Part shown: positions 57,391-64,000 of the stretch, piece after piece
Layout of the letters: each line of letters opens with the position of its first letter
Position numbering within the stretch: position 1 is the stretch's first letter
Translations under genes and position numbers: made by a program
The notes under the pieces: model-generated
Databases searched by the model: none
Seen by the model: the letters and a program-made list of their open reading frames with translations, nothing else
Told to the model about the DNA's origin: nothing
Assembly (NCBI GenBank): GCA_964520785.1
Contig: CAZFQG010000003.1
Span: 20,552-84,551 of the forward strand
From: CAZFQG01 sp964520785
GTDB lineage: Bacteria; Planctomycetota; Planctomycetia; Pirellulales; Thermoguttaceae
Direction: 5' to 3'
DNA length: 64,000 nt

Positions 57391-57774
57391 TTACAGCCGT
57401 ACTTCCTTCACCCGCTGCGCGCGTTTCGTTCCCTCCGAGGGGAACGTCGCCGTGGCGCGGAGGATTTGCTTGTCTTCTTTCTTGACGATTTCGATTTCGA
57501 CGGTCGCGCCGCGGCCGCCGAGCGATTCCGGCGCGATCGTCCAGGTTTCGCCGGAATACTCCGGATTCGCGGCGTGCCTCGCGGCGGCCCGTTCGATGCC
57601 GGCCTCGGCCAGCCAGTCCGCTTGGAGGCGCGCGGCGGCCGTTTCCTGATTCGCCTTGGCCACCAGCGTCGAGCGGACCATGACCAGACCCAGGGCCGCG
57701 ACCATCGTCACCGCGACGATGGCGACCAAGAGGGCCGCTCCGCGCCGATGGGACCGGTTTCTTCTCGTTTGCAT
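57391..57774 (-). CDS. PilX/GspK-like minor pseudopilin
   Basis: The 127-residue product has a basic leader (RRNRSHRRGAALLVAIVAVT) and hydrophobic helix. The motif LQADWLAEAGIERAAARHAA is typical of PilX and GspK, which help initiate fibre assembly. It lacks the large alpha domain of full GspK. Its ATG overlaps the upstream gene's stop (TGATG). Confidence 0.75.
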   Translation of the reverse strand: MQTRRNRSHRRGAALLVAIVAVTMVAALGLVMVRSTLVAKANQETAAARLQADWLAEAGIERAAARHAANPEYSGETWTIAPESLGGRGATVEIEIVKKEDKQILRATATFPSEGTKRAQRVKEVRL

Positions 57775-58304
57775 CACGGCTCTTCCCTTCTTTCGTGGAA
57801 CCTGCGGTCACGGCCGAGAACCGCTTCGACGACCGTCGAACGGCCCGCCCTCAACGCCGCGGCGATCTCCAGACGCAGCAGGATGTCTTTCTCAATCGCC
57901 TCGGTCGTGACCGTCGCGACGGTCACGATCGCCTCCTTCGGAAAAACGAACTCACTCGTGGAGAGGACGGCCTCCCCCTGCATCAGCCGGCGCCGCAGCC
58001 GGTCCGCGGCGACGGAGTATTCGACCACGCGGTCGCCTTCCATCGACAGCCGCCAGGCGCCCGGGGCGGCTTCGTCCGGCTCGAACCGCCGCGCCGCGTG
58101 GACATCGCCGCGAAACGCCTCCGCGGCGGCGGCGACGGAGCGGATATCACCGGCCGCGGCGGAAGTTCCCTTTTCCGCGTCGACGGCCAGTTGGATCGTC
58201 AAAACGCCGACGAGCATAACCGCGCTGGTCGCGGCGACGACCGCGCTCATCTCGATGAGCGTGTACCCGGCTCGCCGGGCGTTTCCCGCACGAATCGTTC
58301 TCAT
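57774..58304 (-). CDS. GspJ/PulJ-like minor pseudopilin
   Basis: The 176-residue product has a prepilin leader and cleavage site (RRAG|YTLIEMSAVVAA) with the conserved Glu at +5, a long hydrophobic helix and a beta-rich C-terminal domain. AGAGGAG eight bases upstream supports the ATG at 58304, which overlaps the upstream gene's stop. Position between GspI-like and PilX-like genes supports the assignment. Confidence 0.72.
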   Translation of the reverse strand: MRTIRAGNARRAGYTLIEMSAVVAATSAVMLVGVLTIQLAVDAEKGTSAAAGDIRSVAAAAEAFRGDVHAARRFEPDEAAPGAWRLSMEGDRVVEYSVAADRLRRRLMQGEAVLSTSEFVFPKEAIVTVATVTTEAIEKDILLRLEIAAALRAGRSTVVEAVLGRDRRFHERREEP

Positions 58305-58846
58305 GGTTGGGGCTCCTCTGGTTTGTCGCCCGGTTCCGCCACCCGTTCTTCGGCTGGCTCCTCCGACGTTTCCGGCGGAGCCCCCTCGCCGGGCTTCTCT
58401 TCCGCCGCCGCATTGGAAGGCTGTGCCCCCTCCTCGACCGGCCCGGCCGCGTAGCGCCATGTCGAGAGCCGGACCGGAAGGCCGCGGGACCCTTTCCAAT
58501 CCACCTCGACCACCACGTGCCTCGCAAGGGTTGCCTCCGGCGCCGAGGCTGCCTCCTCCACGGCGACGGAAATCCGCGGACGCGTCACCCGCTTCGCGAA
58601 GGCATCGCTGGGGGGCGGCGGATTCTCCACGGCGGCGTCGAGCCGCTCAAACGGCAAGATGCTCAACCGCTCCAGGGTATTCGCCGCCTCCTGGTGGGCC
58701 GCGGCGCGTGCGGCGGTCCGCACGGCGGCCTGGCTGACGGCGCTAACCGTCTTCAGCGCCAAGCCCATGGCGGCGACCAGAACGAAGACCGCGACCAGGA
58801 TTTCAAACAGCGTAAAACCACGTCGACCGCACAAAAACCGGTTCAT
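58301..58846 (-). CDS. GspI-like minor pseudopilin
   Basis: The 181-residue product has a prepilin site (RRG|FTLFEILVAVFVLVAA) and a helix followed by a small domain, ending in an unusual acidic, Pro-rich tail (EEKPGEGAPPETSEEPAEER). The ATG at 58846 overlaps the stop of the third GspF-like gene by the ATGA arrangement, indicating coupled translation. Confidence 0.72.
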   Translation of the reverse strand: MNRFLCGRRGFTLFEILVAVFVLVAAMGLALKTVSAVSQAAVRTAARAAAHQEAANTLERLSILPFERLDAAVENPPPPSDAFAKRVTRPRISVAVEEAASAPEATLARHVVVEVDWKGSRGLPVRLSTWRYAAGPVEEGAQPSNAAAEEKPGEGAPPETSEEPAEERVAEPGDKPEEPQP

Positions 58847-59994
58847 ACCAATGCCTGAATCAACGAGACGAGGGGAAGAAACAAACCGATCACGACGAAA
58901 CCCACGAACAGCCCCAGCAGGCCGATGACGAGGGGAAAGACGACTTGAAGCAGCGCGCAGAGCCGGTAGCCCCTGCGCCGGCGGATGGTCTCGGCCCTGT
59001 GCCGCAGGGCCCAGGCCACGTTGTCGTTCATGGCCGCCGCGTGGAACATGCCGATGTCGGTCGCGTTGAAAATGCCGTTCGACTTGAGGGCTTCGGTCCA
59101 CTGCCGGCCCCCTTCGATTTCGGCCAGAGACCGAACCAGCCTCGCCCTAACGGTGCCGTCGACATGGTAATCGGCCAGGATGGAGAGCGTTTCTTCGCTC
59201 GGGTGGCGCTTTTCAAAGCCGAGCGCCATCGCTTCCATGACGTCGGCGGCGACCGAGCGGCGCGAAAACAAGAATCCCCCGGCCCCCGCCCCAAGAGACT
59301 GCACGAGAGTGTACAGCAGGAGGAATCCTCCGAAGAGGACCGCTGGAAGAAGGAGAATAAACGCGATTCCGGCGAACGACCCGGCCGTGGCGATAAGCGT
59401 TTGGGTGAGTCGGGGCAGCTCCATCGCGTACTCGTGAAAGATATCCTCGTAGGCCGGTACGATCGTCACGAAGACAAATGCCAGAATCGGGATGAAAAGA
59501 AAAAAGCATGCATTGACGTAGAAAAACCTCCCGGCGAGGGAAGTCCACATCGGCGAGTCGGACGCACGTTCCCCGGCCGCCAGTCTCAGCCCCGAGGGGA
59601 GATCGCCGACCGCCTCCCCCAGGCGGATCGGCGCCTGGGCGGACCAAGGCAGCAGACCCGGCACGCAGTGGGCCGCGACGCTCAACGAGTGCCCCGAGTG
59701 GAGCAGCGACGCCAGATCGGCGATTTGTCTTTGCATGCGATGTGCATATTCCTTTCCGTGGGCCTCGATGACCGAAGCCAACGGCATACCCCGCTCCGCG
59801 GCGGCCGCCAGCGCCTGCAAGAGATTCCGTTTGCGCCTGGATTCCGCCCGGATGACCGCCAGGCAGAGGGTGAAGCCGAGTATTCCGAGAACGAGAAACC
59901 CGAAAACGTGCAGTAACCCGAAGGCGGCGGTGACGGAGGCAACCAGAAGGGCGACGATCAGGAATGCCTTTCTCACGGCTCGCAGTATGGTCAT
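58843..59994 (-). CDS. GspF-like inner-membrane platform protein, third copy
   Basis: The 383-residue protein has GspF-type helical domains separated by membrane helices (FFLFIPILAFVFVTIVPAYE, AGIAFILLLPAVLFGGFLLL) and the characteristic C-terminus LFLPLVSLIQALV. It is the most divergent of the three: an extra N-terminal hydrophobic stretch (residues ~10-45) precedes the first domain. AGGAG eight bases before the ATG supports the start. GspF proteins anchor the assembly ATPase. Confidence 0.78.
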   Translation of the reverse strand: MTILRAVRKAFLIVALLVASVTAAFGLLHVFGFLVLGILGFTLCLAVIRAESRRKRNLLQALAAAAERGMPLASVIEAHGKEYAHRMQRQIADLASLLHSGHSLSVAAHCVPGLLPWSAQAPIRLGEAVGDLPSGLRLAAGERASDSPMWTSLAGRFFYVNACFFLFIPILAFVFVTIVPAYEDIFHEYAMELPRLTQTLIATAGSFAGIAFILLLPAVLFGGFLLLYTLVQSLGAGAGGFLFSRRSVAADVMEAMALGFEKRHPSEETLSILADYHVDGTVRARLVRSLAEIEGGRQWTEALKSNGIFNATDIGMFHAAAMNDNVAWALRHRAETIRRRRGYRLCALLQVVFPLVIGLLGLFVGFVVIGLFLPLVSLIQALV

Positions 59995-60010
59995 GTTTGC
60001 ATCTCCTGAA

Positions 60011-61021
60011 TCATCTGAGAGAATCAATAACGCTGATCAGCGGCAGCAACAGCGCCCCAACGAAGAACGGAATCACCGACGCGATGACCAACAGGGTGAT
60101 CGGCAGGACGAGCGCGGCCACGTATTCGCACTGGGTAGAGGCCCTTGCGGCGAACGTGCTCTCGGCGGCGCGGAAGGCCTCGCCGAGGCGGCCGGTCTCC
60201 CGACCCCAGCGGACGGACGGAATCATCGTCGGCGGTAGCGACACTTCGCGGTCGATCAACAGATCCAGCGGGTCCCCCCGTTCCACGCCGCCGGCCAGCC
60301 GCCGCGAGACGTCTCGCAAGTGGGGGCTGCCGGAGGCGTCTCCGGCCCAGCGGAGCGCGTCCGGGAGGGGCCGTTTCCGTTCGATCAACAGCGCCGTCAG
60401 CCTCGCAAACCGCTGCAAGCGGCTGTACCGGCGCAATCGCCCGACGAGCGGAACGCCATACGTCAACCGCTCTATCGAGGCCGGAACCGGCAGAACCCAG
60501 ACGCCGACCGCCGCGGCGGCCAATACGCACAAGAGGCCGACGAAGAGGGGAAGCCCCGTCGTGAGAACGAAGAGGACGACCTTCGTGATCTCGGGAAGTT
60601 CGATCTCGAAATCGTTGAATATCTCCACGAACTGGGGCACCAGGAAGAGGGCGAAGAAGAGAACGAGGACGGCCGTCATGGCCAGCACGAAGGAAGGGTA
60701 GGCAAATATCGTCCAAATCCGCCGGCGCATTTCCCTTCGCGCGCGGAACAGGTCGACCAATTCCTGCATCACCTCGGCGGGGCTTCCGGAGCCAACCGCG
60801 GCGACGAGCAACTCGCGGACCGGCCGCGGCACGTCCGCCTCTTCCAGGGCCGTTGCGATCGGCTCTCCGTTTTCCAGCCTCGCCGCGGCGGCCCTCAACC
60901 GCGCCCCGACTTGTCCCTTTCCCAATTCGTCGGCCATCGCCCGGAAGCCGTCCGACAGCGGCACCCCCGCGCGGACCGTCGCCGCTACTTCCACCGCCAC
61001 ATGCGGTTCTTTCTCACCCAT
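60011..61021 (-). CDS. GspF-like inner-membrane platform protein, second copy
   Basis: The 336-residue protein has two GspF domains (VEVAATVRAGVPLSDGFRAM, LARLTALLIERKRPLPDALRWAG where the first L is Phe-Ala context) with helices VLAMTAVLVLFFALFLVPQF and the C-terminal LLPLISVIDSLR. GGGAG supports the ATG at 61021. It lies between the other two GspF-like genes. Confidence 0.85.
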   Translation of the reverse strand: MGEKEPHVAVEVAATVRAGVPLSDGFRAMADELGKGQVGARLRAAAARLENGEPIATALEEADVPRPVRELLVAAVGSGSPAEVMQELVDLFRARREMRRRIWTIFAYPSFVLAMTAVLVLFFALFLVPQFVEIFNDFEIELPEITKVVLFVLTTGLPLFVGLLCVLAAAAVGVWVLPVPASIERLTYGVPLVGRLRRYSRLQRFARLTALLIERKRPLPDALRWAGDASGSPHLRDVSRRLAGGVERGDPLDLLIDREVSLPPTMIPSVRWGRETGRLGEAFRAAESTFAARASTQCEYVAALVLPITLLVIASVIPFFVGALLLPLISVIDSLR

Positions 61022-61043
61022 TTCCCATCTCCCTGATCCCTCC

Positions 61044-61064
61044 CTTATACTTTATGCCTCTTGC
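61044..61064 (+). repeat. Solo copy of the 21-bp repeat
   Basis: Matches the right arm at 42709-42729 in 19 of 21 bases (CTTATAC versus CTTATGC, then a shared TTATGCCTCTTGC). It falls in the 61-base gap between the first and second GspF-like genes. Confidence 0.55.
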
Positions 61065-61082
61065 CTTCTCTCTCACTCCGCA

Positions 61083-62144
61083 TCACGTCAAACTCAACAT
61101 CAACGACACGTAGGGCACGTAGACCGCCAAAATGAAGGCCGCCGCGACGATCCCGCCGATGATCCCGGTGCAGACGATCGGGGCGAATCCGCGGACCGCC
61201 TCGGCGTCGAACCGGGCACGCCGATGGTAGGTTTCCCGGGCGTGCCGCAGGCTGGGGAGCAGGTCGCCGCGCGTCGCGCCGCCGAGGAGGAGCCATCCGA
61301 ACAGGGGCGGAAACCCCGCGTTCCGGAAATCCGCGACCGCCGGAGGCCTTCCCGACTCCAACCGGTCCGCGAGGATCGAGGCCGCGCGGAGCGTTTTCTT
61401 ATCGCCGGTCACGTCCGCCGCCAGACGCAACGCCTCGCCGAAGGGGACGCGGCTCTCGATCAGAACGGTCAGGACATCCAGAAACACGGCCGCCCTCGTG
61501 TCGCGGAGCAACCGGGGCATGAACGGGACCCACGCGAAGAGTATCCGCGAAACCGCCGACGCGCCGAGTGCGGCCCTGGACGTTTGATACCACCAGAAGA
61601 GGGTAACGGCGAAGAGGGCCAGCGGAACGACCACCCCCCACGTCGCGGCCGCCTCGGAGACGGAACGGATCATTCCGATCGTGCGTCCGCCCAGGCCGAA
61701 ATCGTCGAGGGCCGCCCAGGTCCGCGGACCAATGAACGCCGCGTAGAGGACGAACCCCAGCCACGCGGCAAACGCGACCAGGATGGGGTAGACCATCGCC
61801 GAGAGGATCGACCGCCGCATCGTATCCAGCCGCGCCAGGGCTGTCGCAAGGGCCTCCAGGGCGGCCGCCGGCCGGTCCGAACGCAGCGCCGCTTTCATCA
61901 CCCCCTTGTACACGCGCGGAAGATTCGCCCCGACCGCGTCCAGAGCCGTTTCGAGCGACTCCCCCGCCGAAAGCCGCTGGGCCAAGGCGTCGGTCACCCG
62001 GCGCAAGTCCCGCGGCAGTTCCCCGCCCATCGCGGTCAGCGCCGACTCCAGCGGCACGCCCGCACGTATCAGCGTGGCGATCTCCCGATTGAGCGCCGAA
62101 AGTTGCTCCAGCGTCACCGCCTTAACCGATCGTCCTTCAGCCAT
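61083..62144 (-). CDS. GspF-like inner-membrane platform protein, first copy
   Basis: The 353-residue protein has two GspF domains (LNREIATLIRAGVPLESALT, LDVLTVLIESRVPFGEALRL) and helices at ~125-145, ~175-195 and the C-terminus (YVPYVSLMLSLT). It is closest to canonical GspF/PilC by its first domain. GAGGA supports the ATG. It directly follows the GspE gene by 34 bases. Confidence 0.85.
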   Translation of the reverse strand: MAEGRSVKAVTLEQLSALNREIATLIRAGVPLESALTAMGGELPRDLRRVTDALAQRLSAGESLETALDAVGANLPRVYKGVMKAALRSDRPAAALEALATALARLDTMRRSILSAMVYPILVAFAAWLGFVLYAAFIGPRTWAALDDFGLGGRTIGMIRSVSEAAATWGVVVPLALFAVTLFWWYQTSRAALGASAVSRILFAWVPFMPRLLRDTRAAVFLDVLTVLIESRVPFGEALRLAADVTGDKKTLRAASILADRLESGRPPAVADFRNAGFPPLFGWLLLGGATRGDLLPSLRHARETYHRRARFDAEAVRGFAPIVCTGIIGGIVAAAFILAVYVPYVSLMLSLT

Positions 62145-62178
62145 ACCGCTTCCTCACTGCTCAACACAAAGGGGACAA

Positions 62179-63408
62179 CTAGGCTTCCTCCTCCCCAACC
62201 GCGAACGCATCTCCGAACACCCGGCGAATCTCCCGGGGGCTGGTCGTTCCGCTGCGCAGCGCGTCCATTGCCCGGTCGAATCGGGTCCGCATTCCGGCCT
62301 GAACGGCCCGGGCCTCGATCGTTGCCGAATCGCTCCGCGAGAGAATCGCCCGGCCGACTTCCGTCCGCCGCGGTGTCAGCATTTCAACCAGGACCATCCG
62401 GCCCTGATATCCCGTTCCGCGGCAAGACTCACAGCCGGCCGCGAGGCGGGCACGCCCCACCGGCAGGCCGAGCAGCTCGGCCGGGTCCTCCGTCCAAGTC
62501 GCGCAGTCGCACAACCGCCGCACGAGCCGCTGGGCGAGAATCGCCAAGACGCCGCTGCGGAGCATGTACGGTTCGACCCCCATATCGGAAAGCCGGCTGA
62601 CCGCCTCGGCGGCGCTGCCGGCGTGGAACGTCGTCAAAATGAGATGCCCCGTCAGTGACGCGCAAAACGCCGTCTGGGCCGTCTCCTGATCGCGAATCTC
62701 GCCCACGAGGATCACCTCGGGGTCTTGCCGCATGAGGAACCGCAGTCCCTCGGCCATGGTGAACCCGCGCTCCGGCGAAACCTGCGACTGGGACACGCCG
62801 TCGACGGCCGTTTCGATCGGGTCCTCAAGAGAGACCAGGCTCCGCGGCCCGTTCTCGGCCGCCGCGGCCAATTCCCGCAGGCAGGCGTAGACGGTCGTCG
62901 TCTTGCCGCTACCGGCCGGCCCGCAGACGAGAATCGCCCCCGAGTTCTCCCCCAGAAGCCGCTGCAGCTCCGTCTCGACTTCCGCCGGAAACCCCAGTTC
63001 GGCCACGGTACGGAAGCGGGTCTCGCTGGGAAAAAGGCGGATCACGGCCTTCTCGCCGTAGAGGGTGGGAAACGTACTCAGACGCATCTCCACCCCGTCG
63101 CGAGTCGGAATGCGGCCCTCCTGCGGGACGTCGGTGTGGTAGGTAAGCAGCCGTGCCAGGACTTTTAACCGCGCGACGATGTTCGGCGCGATTTCGGTGT
63201 CGAAAGAAGCCGCCTCGTGGAGCAGCCCGTCGATTCGGTACCGCAGCGAGAGCCCCGCCTTGCCCGGCTGCAAGTGGACGTCGCTGGCATTGGCGTTGCG
63301 AGCTACTTCCAAGACCGCGTCGACCAGCTCCGTGACACGCTCCGCGCCGCAGGCAAGGAAGCGGTCGAAATGACCGGACAATAACTGCGGCGATGCCGTT
63401 TGCGCCAT
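62179..63408 (-). CDS. GspE/PilB-type assembly ATPase, short form
   Basis: The 409-residue hexameric ATPase powers pseudopilus assembly. It has the N2 domain (ANASDVHLQPGKAGLSLRYR), Walker A (GPAGSGKTTTVYACL), the Asp box (SLEDPIETAVDGV), Walker B (VILVGEIRDQETAQT), the His box (TTFHAGSAAEAVSRL) and a four-cysteine zinc site (LCDCATW, GCESCRGTGYQGR). The usual N1 domain that binds GspL is missing, so it is shorter than GspE (~500) or PilB (~570). It heads the operon within the window. Confidence 0.9.
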   Translation of the reverse strand: MAQTASPQLLSGHFDRFLACGAERVTELVDAVLEVARNANASDVHLQPGKAGLSLRYRIDGLLHEAASFDTEIAPNIVARLKVLARLLTYHTDVPQEGRIPTRDGVEMRLSTFPTLYGEKAVIRLFPSETRFRTVAELGFPAEVETELQRLLGENSGAILVCGPAGSGKTTTVYACLRELAAAAENGPRSLVSLEDPIETAVDGVSQSQVSPERGFTMAEGLRFLMRQDPEVILVGEIRDQETAQTAFCASLTGHLILTTFHAGSAAEAVSRLSDMGVEPYMLRSGVLAILAQRLVRRLCDCATWTEDPAELLGLPVGRARLAAGCESCRGTGYQGRMVLVEMLTPRRTEVGRAILSRSDSATIEARAVQAGMRTRFDRAMDALRSGTTSPREIRRVFGDAFAVGEEEA

Positions 63409-63667
63409 AAAACCCTGACCGAACGAGAGGCGATCCGATGTGAAACGAGACGATTTCTTCCGCGACGCGCCATTCCCGGCGGGCCGCGCGAGGCGAGTTC
63501 GAGTGAACGCCCTCTTAGCCCCCCAGCGGGAGCGCCCTCGTCTTCGCTGAGCCTTTTTTATACCAAACCTTCCATCGAAAGTCAAAGAACTGCCGAGTTG
63601 CCGCCGGAAAAATACCCCATAAAGGGGGCGGTTTTGCGACTGAGGGATACACAATGGAATATCCCGA

Positions 63668-64000
63668 TCAATACAGTTTTCGCACCGAAACCGGCAGCTT
63701 TGCTCGTGAGCGGGCGACGACGACGTCGAAAGTGTCCGGTCCAAGCCAGACGACCGGTTCGCTGACCGTTTCGTCCACTACGGCGACGATGGCCTGCGTG
63801 GAGCGGAGGCCTCCGAGCCAATTCCGTCGGTCGCTGACGTAGAGCAAGTCGCCGGCGCTCGCCTCGGCCGCCTCGGCCAGGCCTTTGGAAACGGTCACCG
63901 CCGGCAGACTCCCTTCGCCGACCACCGCGGGTTCCGAGTCGAGCTTTCGAACCTCGGCGGCGCATTTCGGGTAGGTCGCCTCCGTTCCCGGCGAGCCCTT
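63668..64000 (-). CDS. C-terminal part of a protein entering from the right edge
   Basis: The minus-strand frame is open to the window end and finishes at 63668. The visible 110 residues (KGSPGTEATYPKCAAEVRKL to LPVSVRKLY) include beta-strand-like segments (AIVAVVDETVSEPVVWLGPD, TFDVVVARSRAKL). No family is recognised. It lies upstream of the GspE gene on the same strand and may belong to the same system. Confidence 0.6.
   Translation of the reverse strand, partial: KGSPGTEATYPKCAAEVRKLDSEPAVVGEGSLPAVTVSKGLAEAAEASAGDLLYVSDRRNWLGGLRSTQAIVAVVDETVSEPVVWLGPDTFDVVVARSRAKLPVSVRKLY

Overview
The window looks like chromosomal DNA of a Planctomycetota bacterium. The GC-rich sequence carries several hallmarks of that phylum: two DUF1559 prepilin-like proteins with the H-x9-DG motif, a YTV-repeat wall protein, an LEPR-type N-terminal motif on a giant alkaline phosphatase, a dockerin plus PEP-CTERM tail on a secreted hydrolase-like protein, and Tat or lipoprotein signals on sugar enzymes. 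I see no rRNA, tRNA, CRISPR array, phage gene or transposase.

Left part (1-19.5 kb). A secreted glycoside-hydrolase-like protein and an FkbM methyltransferase are followed by a lipoprotein aldose epimerase with a uroporphyrinogen-decarboxylase-fold protein. Next come two small cysteine-rich secreted proteins (minus strand), a protein with two kinase-like domains in tandem, and a sugar-acid module (SSS transporter plus KDPG aldolase, minus strand, with a good promoter). A secreted protein, a TPR protein, and a LysR regulator paired with a RACo-type ferredoxin/ATPase follow; a T-N11-A dyad lies just upstream of the LysR gene.

Middle (19.7-44.3 kb). A Tad/Flp-pilus gene run (cpaA, tadE, cpaB, cpaC, cpaE) has no ATPase or TadB/TadC platform genes, and is followed with overlapping ends by hslV and hslU. 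Then come a DUF1559 protein with a small lipoprotein, a DUF3592 membrane protein, a large MscK-like channel whose promoter holds a perfect dyad, a BRCT-MerR-TPR fusion, the YTV protein, a sugar transferase, an orphan DNA methyltransferase, ApbE, a PP-loop ATPase, an IclR regulator, and a Tat-exported sugar-isomerase-like protein preceded by a 155-bp segment bounded by 21-bp inverted repeats.

Right part (45-64 kb). A 1366-residue alkaline phosphatase with adhesion-type repeats comes first. A minus-strand run follows, read as argH, then a signal-peptide-bearing HEAT protein with a receiver-like domain, then a sigma-54 activator, then an SDR epimerase. A zinc-ribbon gene broken by a one-base frameshift comes next. 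The window ends with a type II secretion/type IV pilus-like operon: GspE ATPase, three consecutive GspF-like proteins, GspI-, GspJ- and PilX/GspK-like minor pseudopilins and a DUF1559 pseudopilin. A partial gene enters from the right edge.

The most notable themes are two incomplete or variant pilin-type export machines, regulator pairs with unusual domain layouts, and a small inverted-repeat element with a solo copy 18 kb away. All functions are read by eye from motifs; no database search was run.
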